A stretch of 19,926 nt of DNA from Novimethylophilus sp036504375 (GTDB lineage: Bacteria; Pseudomonadota; Gammaproteobacteria; Burkholderiales; Methylophilaceae), in NCBI RefSeq assembly GCF_036504375.1, contig NZ_DASXVH010000047.1, positions 1-19,926 on the forward strand, written 5' to 3'. The notes below the pieces were generated by a model. It searched no databases. It was not told the DNA's origin and worked only from the letters and a program-made list of their open reading frames with translations. This document shows positions 6,943 through 13,714 of this stretch, piece by piece. Numbering within the stretch: the first letter of the stretch is position 1; every line of letters starts with the position of its first letter. A program made the position numbers and the translations under genes.

Positions 6943-7647
6943 TCAGTCATTGACGTATTCGGTCTGTTGCACAAATGCAACAGACCGAGAGATAAAACTC
7001 ATGCGAACGGGGTCCAGGGCAGCCTGCCGTCGATGATTGCTGCACAGGGCGCCGCGAAATCCGAGGTAGTCCGCCCCCAATAATGCCAATGCCGCAATAT
7101 CGGTTTCACGCAACGACCCGGCCAGCCCGGTAAGCAAGCCGTGGTTGTGCGACATGCCGACGAAGTCCCGCAAGCGAGCCTCGTCCAGCCAGGACAGAAG
7201 CCCCCCGGCAGTTTTATCGGCGGTGTCCAGCATGGCCCCGTAAAATCCGGAGGCGGCAAATACCGGCAGTAATGAAAAATCCGGCTCCTGATCGGCAAAC
7301 ATGACGGCTACGGTTTTAATGCCGCGACTTATCACAGGAGCCAATGCCTGGGCGCATTCGGCATGCCCGTCCTTGCCAAAAAAGCCGACTTTGACGATAT
7401 CCACACCCGTATCAACCGTGTTTTCGACTGCCTGGCACAGAATAGCGGGCTGCATCGGCAAATCGCCTATAGTGGCGCTTACCGGTTTGCGCCCATCGAT
7501 AAAACGTACGACCTGCTCGATGACTGAAACCGGCAATGCACCCAATGCCCCTTGAGACGGGTTTTTCAAATCGATAATATCGGCGCCGGCCTCCAGCGCA
7601 ATGCGCGCCTCGTCGACGTTGGTGACGCTTGCCAGAACTCCCGTCAT
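6943..7647 (-). CDS. mfnB: (5-formylfuran-3-yl)methyl phosphate synthase, MfnB family (4-HFC-P synthase)
   Basis: MfnB enzymes condense two glyceraldehyde-3-phosphate molecules into 4-(hydroxymethyl)-2-furancarboxaldehyde phosphate, the furan precursor of methanofuran or bacterial methylofuran. The 234-residue protein is a DUF556/COG1891-type TIM barrel. Residues matching the archaeal active site are present: K28 (DLKNP), K86 (VKVG), D141 and K145 (MLDTADK), plus SATIGD (57-62) and GLLTGLAGSL (170-179). The frame is open to 7710, but ATG 7647 is chosen because it overlaps the stop of the upstream DUF447 gene as ATGA and gives the family N-terminus. The C-terminus extends about 15 residues past the usual end, and this tail encodes a perfect 12-bp hairpin (listed separately). 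No methanofuran-using formyltransferase genes are in the window. Confidence 0.9.
   Translation of the reverse strand: MTGVLASVTNVDEARIALEAGADIIDLKNPSQGALGALPVSVIEQVVRFIDGRKPVSATIGDLPMQPAILCQAVENTVDTGVDIVKVGFFGKDGHAECAQALAPVISRGIKTVAVMFADQEPDFSLLPVFAASGFYGAMLDTADKTAGGLLSWLDEARLRDFVGMSHNHGLLTGLAGSLRETDIAALALLGADYLGFRGALCSNHRRQAALDPVRMSFISRSVAFVQQTEYVND
6960..6987. repeat. Perfect 12-bp inverted repeat inside the 3' end of mfnB
   Basis: CGGTCTGTTGCA (6960-6971) and TGCAACAGACCG (6976-6987) are exact inverse complements around a 4-nt loop. The hairpin lies in coding sequence, over codons R221 to T229 of MfnB, and ends 15 nt before the stop codon. No U-run follows on the minus strand, so it is not a classic intrinsic terminator. 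It could be a 3'-end stabiliser, a processing site, a protein-binding palindrome, or chance. Confidence 0.85.
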
Positions 7648-8219
7648 GCCTGATTGCTCCCGGCCTGCTCCGCGCGAAAATTCTCGATTTTCTCCATCAG
7701 CCATCCCCATGCCTGCAGCTCCCGCTCGCCGGCGGTTTTTTCGATGGCGATGGCAAGATATTTTAGTTCGGCATCGATTTTTTCCGCCGGCAGCAGATGC
7801 AGCCGGCTGACCAGCACGGAGGCTTCGATCACCGCTGCCTGCGCCCGGTTGAAGCCGCGAAACGGTGCATACATCCGTTCGTGCACTACCCGGAACAGCA
7901 GTTCCGGCCTGGTTGCGTCATCCCTGATTTCCGCCAGCTCCAGCTCGCGGTGTGCCAGCGCCCCTTCCAGCACCCAGCCGTCGATTCGCTCTGCATGCTG
8001 CACCGGCCAATCACGGCGCCCTGTCAGGCTGCCGGCGAATATGCGCACGTCGTCGGTCAGATTAAGCACGGCACAGCGACCCCGCAGCAGGTTATCTAGG
8101 CTGGCCGAAGGGCGGAATGGCGCGATCAGTACCATGCCGTCCCACTCGCGTACGCCGAATGGCGCGACATGCGGGCTGCCATCGGCATTGGTGGTGGTGA
8201 CTATGGTTTCGAAGATCAT
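7644..8219 (-). CDS. DUF447 domain-containing protein, C1-cofactor cluster
   Basis: The 191-residue protein matches the DUF447 family of archaea and H4MPT-containing bacteria, whose function is not established. The N-terminal half (MIFETIVTTTNADGSPHVAPFG, about 1-95) looks like an FMN-binding split barrel of the flavin-reductase type: the TTNADGSPHVAPFGV and ASLDNLL segments resemble that fold. The C-terminal half (about 100-191) is mostly helical, with a conserved-looking FRGFNRAQAAVIEASVLVSRL block. It has no signal peptide or membrane segment, so it should be cytoplasmic. Both ends share 4 nt with neighbours (ATGA junctions with the DUF6513 gene and mfnB), so it is almost certainly co-translated with them. 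A flavin-dependent or cofactor-binding step in H4MPT or methylofuran synthesis is a reasonable inference, not a demonstrated role. Confidence 0.8.
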   Translation of the reverse strand: MIFETIVTTTNADGSPHVAPFGVREWDGMVLIAPFRPSASLDNLLRGRCAVLNLTDDVRIFAGSLTGRRDWPVQHAERIDGWVLEGALAHRELELAEIRDDATRPELLFRVVHERMYAPFRGFNRAQAAVIEASVLVSRLHLLPAEKIDAELKYLAIAIEKTAGERELQAWGWLMEKIENFRAEQAGSNQA

Positions 8220-9613
8220 GGTTTGGCGGCTTTTTTCTTCTTGAGCGCGGCCTCGCGGTGTTCGACGCGGCCGCGCGGGTCGGGCGCGACGGTGTTGCAG
8301 CCCCAGTGCAGCTCCTCGTCCTGGGCATAGCGTTTTTTCAGTTGCCAGGCGATTTGCGCACGCGCCAGCTCCACCCCCAGATAGAACGCGTGGGAAGCAT
8401 CGTCATCGACATCCAGCAAGGGATACAGCCGAAACGGGTCAATATCGCAATGCAGCCCGTCGCGATTGTAGATATGCACGCCGTTCTCGCTCACCTGGAT
8501 GCGGAAGTTGGAATCCTTGACCTGCGCCGCAAACTCTTCGATCTCTTCAGGCGTATAGGGGAACGGCCGCCTATCGTGCAGACCGAGCAGGCCGTTGGAG
8601 TAATCGCGCGGCAGCCGGCGGTCTTCTTCGGCGGCGAACATCACGCGCCGCGCCACGTCGGCTTCGGCCACGGCGTTGCTCGCGTGCGGACTGACCGCAG
8701 TGGTGAGAACGGCATTGATGCGCAATTCGGCGATGATACCGAACAGCATCGCGTTGATGCCGGCGGTATCGGCGTCTGTCAGCTCGGTCAGGTTGCCTAT
8801 GCCCATCATGATGGCTATATCTGGATAGCGCTTGCGCAATCGGTGATAGCGGACGATGGATTCGGCCAGACCAAATGGAATAGGGTCGAGAATCGGATCG
8901 GCGAGAAACGCCCGGCCCTTCTTCTGCATGCCGTCAATGGCGCGGTAGAGCGACGGCAGGCTGCCGGCTTTCGCGGGGATCAGCACCGGCGTGGAGGGTA
9001 CCTCATCGGCGATCCACAGCGTCTTTTCGGTCAGACTCAGCAGATAGTCCGCGCCGGCGTGCCCGGCACGCAACAGATCGTCGCTGTTCAGCGAATCGAC
9101 GCTGACCTGCATGCCCAGCGACTGCAATGCGCGTATCGCGTCTTCCATATGGGGAAACGGCGTATTGGGCAGGCAGCCGAGATCGATCACGTTCGCGCCC
9201 TGGGCGCGGTAGCGCTCGGCGCGGGCGACGATTTGCTCGACCGTTAGCTCGGTGGCCTCGACGATTTCAGCGAAAATGCGGGTGGCATAGCGCGACAGGT
9301 CGGGCGCCTTGCCGCCATGCCCGAAATACTGGGGCAGATCCTTCAAATCCTCCGGCCCGCGCTCTACCGGCACGCCGTATTTTTCGACCAGGGGCGCCAA
9401 ATCGCCGCGGCACAGGCCGGGGATCACGATGCGGTCGGCGCCGCGCGCGTCCGACAGGCGGCGGGCGATGAATTCCGGGGTCATCAGCGCCGCGACGCTG
9501 ATGCCAAGCTGGGCCACCTGGTACTCGAAATCGGCCGGCTGAATGCCGGCCAGCACTTTATTCAGGCTGTTCTCGGCCAGCTTGCCGGTCAGGAAGAGGA
9601 TGTTGGCAGACAT
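8216..9613 (-). CDS. DUF6513 / dihydropteroate-synthase-like protein, H4MPT cluster
   Basis: This 465-residue protein belongs to the dihydropteroate-synthase-related family found in methanogens and H4MPT-containing bacteria. Three regions are visible: an N-terminal DUF6513-like part (about 1-140, MSANILFLTGKLAENSL); a pterin-binding TIM-barrel-like part (about 150-340) with ANVIDLGCLPN, VSVDSLNSDDLL, DPILDPIPFG and MMGIGNLTELTDADT, which mirror folate DHPS motifs; and a C-terminal part (about 370-450) resembling DUF4346. The likely role is joining or handling a pterin during H4MPT assembly, by analogy with DHPS; the exact reaction is not established from sequence. ATG 9613 fits the family start and lies 25 nt inside the upstream flavoprotein gene. 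The stop overlaps the DUF447 start (ATGA). The basic KKKKAAKP tail is unusual. Confidence 0.85.
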   Translation of the reverse strand: MSANILFLTGKLAENSLNKVLAGIQPADFEYQVAQLGISVAALMTPEFIARRLSDARGADRIVIPGLCRGDLAPLVEKYGVPVERGPEDLKDLPQYFGHGGKAPDLSRYATRIFAEIVEATELTVEQIVARAERYRAQGANVIDLGCLPNTPFPHMEDAIRALQSLGMQVSVDSLNSDDLLRAGHAGADYLLSLTEKTLWIADEVPSTPVLIPAKAGSLPSLYRAIDGMQKKGRAFLADPILDPIPFGLAESIVRYHRLRKRYPDIAIMMGIGNLTELTDADTAGINAMLFGIIAELRINAVLTTAVSPHASNAVAEADVARRVMFAAEEDRRLPRDYSNGLLGLHDRRPFPYTPEEIEEFAAQVKDSNFRIQVSENGVHIYNRDGLHCDIDPFRLYPLLDVDDDASHAFYLGVELARAQIAWQLKKRYAQDEELHWGCNTVAPDPRGRVEHREAALKKKKAAKP

Positions 9614-10137
9614 GCCAGCCGGACCTTGATGGCCGCTTCAAGCTCCTGCATGTCGGCGGCGACGGTAGTTTGCTCGAAGCTCTTGAGCTTTTCCATGTTC
9701 TCGAGGTCAATGCGGCGCGGCCAGACCTTGACCACATGGTCTCGCGGCGCGTCGGACTCCAGTTCCGGCGCGGTATCGCAGGCGAATACAATGGTGGGAA
9801 TCCGGCACTTGCCCGCCTGGGCAAAGATGTTGGTCACCAGATTGTCGGAAATGCCGCACACCATCTTGGCGACGGTATTGGAGCTGGTCGGGGCCAGCAC
9901 TACGGTATGGTAGACCCCCTGGTAGAAGAACTCGACCGGGACCGAACTGGCGGTCTTGTCATGGAACACGCGCCCCACGTTATGCGTGTAGCCGTATTGC
10001 TGCAGGATCTCGGCTGCGGCTTTGCTCAGGAACAGATCTACATCCTCGAGCTTTTGGATGATATCCAGGCATTCACGCAGATAATGCCCGGACCCCGTCA
10101 AAGCCCAGGCCAGACGTTTTTTTTCAGGCGCACTCAC
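9589..10137 (-). CDS. dmrB: Archaeal-type flavoprotein, probable dihydromethanopterin reductase (DmrB/AfpA-like)
   Basis: This 182-residue protein has the flavoprotein (UbiX/PpcDC-like) Rossmann fold. It shows WALTGSGHYLRE near 11-22, a phosphate-binding APTSSNTVAKM segment near 82-92 and the IPTIVFACD strand. It matches the archaeal-type flavoproteins of H4MPT-containing bacteria, one of which (DmrB of Burkholderia) reduces dihydromethanopterin to tetrahydromethanopterin using FMN, the final biosynthetic step. The start is GTG at 10137, with GGAG inside the end of purA about 8 nt upstream; no better ATG exists. It begins 3 nt after the purA stop and overlaps the next gene by 25 nt. The neighbours, a DHPS-like protein, DUF447 and MfnB, support the C1-cofactor role over other flavoprotein functions; the symbol rests on homology and context. 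Confidence 0.82.
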   Translation of the reverse strand: MSAPEKKRLAWALTGSGHYLRECLDIIQKLEDVDLFLSKAAAEILQQYGYTHNVGRVFHDKTASSVPVEFFYQGVYHTVVLAPTSSNTVAKMVCGISDNLVTNIFAQAGKCRIPTIVFACDTAPELESDAPRDHVVKVWPRRIDLENMEKLKSFEQTTVAADMQELEAAIKVRLACLPTSSS

Positions 10138-10140
10138 GGC

Positions 10141-11463
10141 TTAAACTCCGAACGGGTGGCGCAGCACGATGGTCTCGTCGCGCTCCGGACCGGTAGAGAC
10201 GATATCCACCGGCACTTCGCACAACGCCTCCAGGCGCTTCAGATAGGCACGGGCATTGGCCGGCAGGTCTTCCCAGCGTTTGACGCCGAACGTATTCTCC
10301 TGCCAACCTGGCATCACTTCGTAAATCGGCTCGCAACGCGCGACGTCCTCGGCCCCCACCGGCAGCAGGTCCACTACCTTGCCGTCCAGCTTGTAGCCGG
10401 TACAGATCTCCAGTTCCGCAATGCCGTCCAGCACGTCCAGCTTGGTGATGCACAAACCGGTCACGCCGTTGATGCGGGCGGAACGGCGCAACGCGGCGGC
10501 GTCGAACCAGCCGCAGCGGCGCTTGCGCTTGGTGACGGTGCCGATTTCGCGGCCCTTGTCCGACATCTGGTGTCCGGGCGTGGCATCGGTTTCGATATCC
10601 AGTTCGCTGGGGAACGGCCCGCCGCCCACGCGCGTACAGTAGGCCTTGGTGATGCCGAGCACGTAGTGCAGCATGTTCGGGCCGACGCCCGCTCCGGCGG
10701 AAGCCTGCCCGGCGACGCAATTGGACGAGGTGACATAGGGATAAGTGCCATGGTCGATGTCGAGCAAGGTGCCCTGCGCGCCTTCGAACAGCAGGTTGTC
10801 GCCTGCCTTGTGGGCATCGTACAGCGCGGCGGACACGTCGGCCACCAGCGGACGCAGGCTTTCGGCATGCCGCATCGCCGCATCGAGCTGCGCCTGATAA
10901 TCCACAGCTTCGGCGTTCAGGTGACGGGTCAGGACGAAATTGTGGTAATCCAGCACCTCGCGCAGCTTTTCGGCAAAGCGGTCGGGGTAGAATAAATCGT
11001 AAACACGCAGCGCGCGGCGGGCGACCTTGTCTTCGTAGGTGGGGCCGATACCCTTGCCGGTGGTGCCTATCTTCTTGCCCTGGCTGCGGGCGGCTTCGCG
11101 CGCGCGGTCCAGGCTGACGTGATAGCCAAAGATCAACGGGCAGCCCGGGCTGATCATCAGCCGGTTGCGTACTTCCAGGCCGACCGCCTCCAGTCCGCCG
11201 ATTTCCTCCAGCAGATGCCCGGCATCCAGCACCACGCCGTTGCCGATATAGCAGCGCACGCCTTCGCGCACGATGCCGGACGGTACCAGATTCAATTTAT
11301 ATTCGCGCTGCTGCGCACCCTGCCCGATCACCAGCGTATGGCCGGCATTGTGGCCTCCCTGAAAGCGCACCACGCCCTGCGCATGGTCGGTCAGCCAGTC
11401 AACGATTTTGCCTTTTCCCTCATCGCCCCACTGGGTACCGATGACGACTACATTCTTGCCCAT
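10141..11463 (-). CDS. purA: Adenylosuccinate synthase
   Basis: PurA converts IMP, aspartate and GTP to adenylosuccinate, the first committed step to AMP. The 440-residue protein is full length. Motifs visible are the GTP-binding loop GTQWGDEGKGK (10-20), GGHNAGHT, NLVPSGI, TTGKGIGPTYEDK, QGTLLDIDHGTYPYVTSSN and the C-terminal STGPERDETI. ATG 11463 begins 2 nt after the hisZ stop, so it is translated from the same message. The hisZ-purA order after hflKC is typical of betaproteobacteria. What is not typical of the plain housekeeping arrangement is the H4MPT-type flavoprotein gene starting 3 nt after its stop. Confidence 0.98.
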   Translation of the reverse strand: MGKNVVVIGTQWGDEGKGKIVDWLTDHAQGVVRFQGGHNAGHTLVIGQGAQQREYKLNLVPSGIVREGVRCYIGNGVVLDAGHLLEEIGGLEAVGLEVRNRLMISPGCPLIFGYHVSLDRAREAARSQGKKIGTTGKGIGPTYEDKVARRALRVYDLFYPDRFAEKLREVLDYHNFVLTRHLNAEAVDYQAQLDAAMRHAESLRPLVADVSAALYDAHKAGDNLLFEGAQGTLLDIDHGTYPYVTSSNCVAGQASAGAGVGPNMLHYVLGITKAYCTRVGGGPFPSELDIETDATPGHQMSDKGREIGTVTKRKRRCGWFDAAALRRSARINGVTGLCITKLDVLDGIAELEICTGYKLDGKVVDLLPVGAEDVARCEPIYEVMPGWQENTFGVKRWEDLPANARAYLKRLEALCEVPVDIVSTGPERDETIVLRHPFGV

Positions 11464-11465
11464 GT

Positions 11466-12632
11466 TCAGCCTTTGTTATCGGCGGGAACGACTTCCCAGC
11501 CCTTGTCGTTTTTAACCAGCATGCGGTCGCAGTTGAGCTCCGCGCGATGGGCCTCATGCCCCGGCAACTCGACCACCACCACCTCGCCCGCAGTGCGCAG
11601 TTCACCTACCTTGCGGCCGAGAGCGGCATCGTCAGAATACGGCGCCCATATGCCGCGCGCCGGTTCGGCGGCAGCCATGATACCGATCAATGCCCGCATA
11701 TCCATGCTGAAACCGGTTGCCGGACGCGGCCGGCCGAACGACTGCCCCACTTCGTCGTAACGCCCGCCCTGGGCCAGCGCGCCTGCATAACCTTCAGCAT
11801 ATGCCGCAAACACCATGCCGCTGTGGTAATGGTAACCACGCAATTCCGCAAGGTCGAAACTCACTTCCACATCCAGATCAACCAATCGCTGCGCCGCATG
11901 CTTCAAATCCTGCAGCGCCTGCTTGATTTCCGCGAATTGCGGCAGTCGTTGCTGGGCTTCCTGCAATACAGCCATGTCCCCGTAAAGCGAGGGCAAGGTC
12001 AGCAATGCCTGCCGCGTCTGCGCATCCAGGCCATGCGTCATTTCCCCTAATGCACTGCCATCCTTGGCTTGCAGTGCCGCGAACATTTCAGTCTCCAGTT
12101 CGGTATTGATACCGGCACGGCTCACCAAGGCACGGAAAATGGCGACATGGCTGAAATCGATGTGCGGCTTGCGGATGCCGGCCAGCTGCAAAGCCTGCAC
12201 CAGCAATTGCTGGATTTCCAGATCGCTTTCGATTCCCACATGACCGAACAGCTCGGCACCCAACTGCAACGGTTCGCGCGTCTGCGCGGTGCCGCCCGGC
12301 TGGGTACGCAACACGCTGCCGGCATAGCATAGGCGGGTAATCCCCTGCTGGTTCAACAGATGGGCATCGATACGTGCCGCCTGCGGCGTAATGTCGGAAC
12401 GCACCCCCATCAGGCGGCCGGACAGTTGATCCACTACCTTGAAAGTCAGTAAATCGAGATCGTGCCCTACCCCCGTGGTCAGCGACTCAAGGTATTCGAG
12501 CAGCGGCGGAATGACATACTGATAGCCATGAATGTGGAACAGGTCCAGCAATTGGCGGCGCAGCAATTCGATGCGACGCGCCTCGGCCGGCAGCACGTCT
12601 TCGATATATTCTGGAAGTATCCAATGACGCAT
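11466..12632 (-). CDS. hisZ: ATP phosphoribosyltransferase regulatory subunit HisZ
   Basis: HisZ is a paralogue of histidyl-tRNA synthetase that lacks aminoacylation and forms a complex with the short form of HisG, regulating the first step of histidine synthesis. The 388-residue protein keeps the class II synthetase core (MGVRSDITPQAARIDAH, RLCYAGSVLRTQPGG, QLGAELFGHVGIESDLE) but has no anticodon-binding domain. That length and the motif drift separate it from HisS. Its presence predicts a short HisG elsewhere in the genome. ATG 12632 has no good Shine-Dalgarno sequence and lies 12 nt after the DUF2065 stop, so coupling with the upstream gene is likely. Confidence 0.95.
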   Translation of the reverse strand: MRHWILPEYIEDVLPAEARRIELLRRQLLDLFHIHGYQYVIPPLLEYLESLTTGVGHDLDLLTFKVVDQLSGRLMGVRSDITPQAARIDAHLLNQQGITRLCYAGSVLRTQPGGTAQTREPLQLGAELFGHVGIESDLEIQQLLVQALQLAGIRKPHIDFSHVAIFRALVSRAGINTELETEMFAALQAKDGSALGEMTHGLDAQTRQALLTLPSLYGDMAVLQEAQQRLPQFAEIKQALQDLKHAAQRLVDLDVEVSFDLAELRGYHYHSGMVFAAYAEGYAGALAQGGRYDEVGQSFGRPRPATGFSMDMRALIGIMAAAEPARGIWAPYSDDAALGRKVGELRTAGEVVVVELPGHEAHRAELNCDRMLVKNDKGWEVVPADNKG

Positions 12633-12644
12633 GATTATTGTTTG

Positions 12645-12830
12645 TCAGCTCGCCATCAAAATAATCAACAAGCCGCCCAGCATCGACGCCAGTCCGATAA
12701 ATCGCAGCTGGCCATCGTTGAGCTCTATCATGCGGCGAAAAGTCTGGCGCCAGGACGCAGGCGCCAATAACGGCAGTACACCCTCAAGCACCAGCATCAG
12801 GCCGAACGCCAGCATCAGACTGTTGTTCAA
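12645..12830 (-). CDS. DUF2065 (YjeT-like) small membrane protein
   Basis: This 61-residue protein of the DUF2065 family resembles E. coli YjeT; its function is unknown. It has two hydrophobic segments (about 5-25 and 43-60) joined by a short polar loop with the family motif LEGVLPLLAPASWR, so an inner-membrane hairpin is expected. The start is TTG at 12830, supported by AGGGG 9 nt upstream; the next in-frame ATG is at codon 6 and would cut into the first membrane segment. It lies 11 nt after hflC and 12 nt before hisZ. Constant proximity to hflKC in proteobacteria suggests, but does not show, a link with the HflKC complex. Confidence 0.85.
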   Translation of the reverse strand: MNNSLMLAFGLMLVLEGVLPLLAPASWRQTFRRMIELNDGQLRFIGLASMLGGLLIILMAS

Positions 12831-12841
12831 GAACTATGCCC

Positions 12842-13714
12842 CTATTTACGGCCACCGGCGTCCTTCAGATACTTGAAGAACTCGGAACTGGGATCAAGGA
12901 CCAACACGTCAGCCTTGCTGCGGAAGCTGTTGCGGTAGGCTTCCAGACTGCGGTAGAACGCATAGAACTCGGGGTTGCGGCTGTAGGCTGAAGCATAGAT
13001 TTCGGAAGCCCTGGCATCGCCTTCGCCCTTGATGCGCTGGGCTTCACGGAAAGCCTCGGCGAGAATCACTTCGCGCTGCTTATCGGCATCGGCGCGGATT
13101 TTCTCAGCGGCCCCGGCCCCTTGCGAGCGCAAATCGTTGGCGACGCGCTTGCGCTCCGCCTCCATACGCTGATACACCGAATCGCTGACCTCTTGCGGCA
13201 AATCGACGCGCTTCAGGCGCACATCCAGCACCTGGATGCCCATCTGACGCGCCTCTCGGTCAGCCTTGTCGCGCAGGATATCCATGATTTTGGCGCGCTC
13301 GCCGGAAATCACGTCATGAATGGTACGCTTGCCGAACTCCGCGCGCAGCCCGTCATTAACCACCTGCGACAGACGCGCTTCGGCCTGCTTCTCGTCGCCA
13401 CGGACCGAAACATAATACCTGGCAGGGTCGATGATGCGCCATTTGACGAAGGAATCCACCAGCACGTTCTTCTTTTCGCTGGTGATGAAACGGTCCGGCT
13501 CAACCCAGTCCAGCGTGACGATGCGCTTCTCGAAATAGCGCACATTGTCCACCAGCGGGATCTTGAAATGCAGGCCGGGATTTTGCTCGACCGCGACAAT
13601 CTCGCCCAGGCGGAAGACAATGGCGTATTCGCGTTGATCGACGCCGAATGCGGACAGGCTCAGCATCACCAGCAGCACGATCACGCCGGTCAGTACGGCT
13701 CCCAGGTTCTTCAT
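12842..13714 (-). CDS. hflC: HflC, SPFH-domain modulator of FtsH protease
   Basis: HflC is an inner-membrane band-7/SPFH protein that assembles with HflK into a large periplasmic cage around FtsH and modulates degradation of membrane proteins. The 290-residue protein has one N-terminal membrane segment (about 5-22), an SPFH domain (QREYAIVFRLGEIVAVEQNPGLH onwards), a long coiled-coil-like region (about 165-235, rich in E, A, R and Q) and a C-terminal YRNSFRSKADVLVLDPSSEFFKYL segment. Its ATG overlaps the hflK stop as ATGA, which fixes the start and suggests equimolar production with HflK. Confidence 0.97.
   Translation of the reverse strand: MKNLGAVLTGVIVLLVMLSLSAFGVDQREYAIVFRLGEIVAVEQNPGLHFKIPLVDNVRYFEKRIVTLDWVEPDRFITSEKKNVLVDSFVKWRIIDPARYYVSVRGDEKQAEARLSQVVNDGLRAEFGKRTIHDVISGERAKIMDILRDKADREARQMGIQVLDVRLKRVDLPQEVSDSVYQRMEAERKRVANDLRSQGAGAAEKIRADADKQREVILAEAFREAQRIKGEGDARASEIYASAYSRNPEFYAFYRSLEAYRNSFRSKADVLVLDPSSEFFKYLKDAGGRK

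Noticed and set aside
6960..6987. The mfnB palindrome as an insertion-sequence end
   Set aside because: The TCTGTTGCA core recalls some transposon ends, but no transposase, target duplication or second end was seen and the reading frame is intact.
8258..9247. 329-codon plus-strand open frame opposite the DHPS-like gene
   Set aside because: It is a shadow frame caused by codon bias in the minus-strand gene, whose family motifs are clear.
9670..10995. 441-codon plus-strand open frame opposite dmrB and purA
   Set aside because: It runs across two genes on the opposite strand, has no ribosome site and its product shows no recognisable domain.
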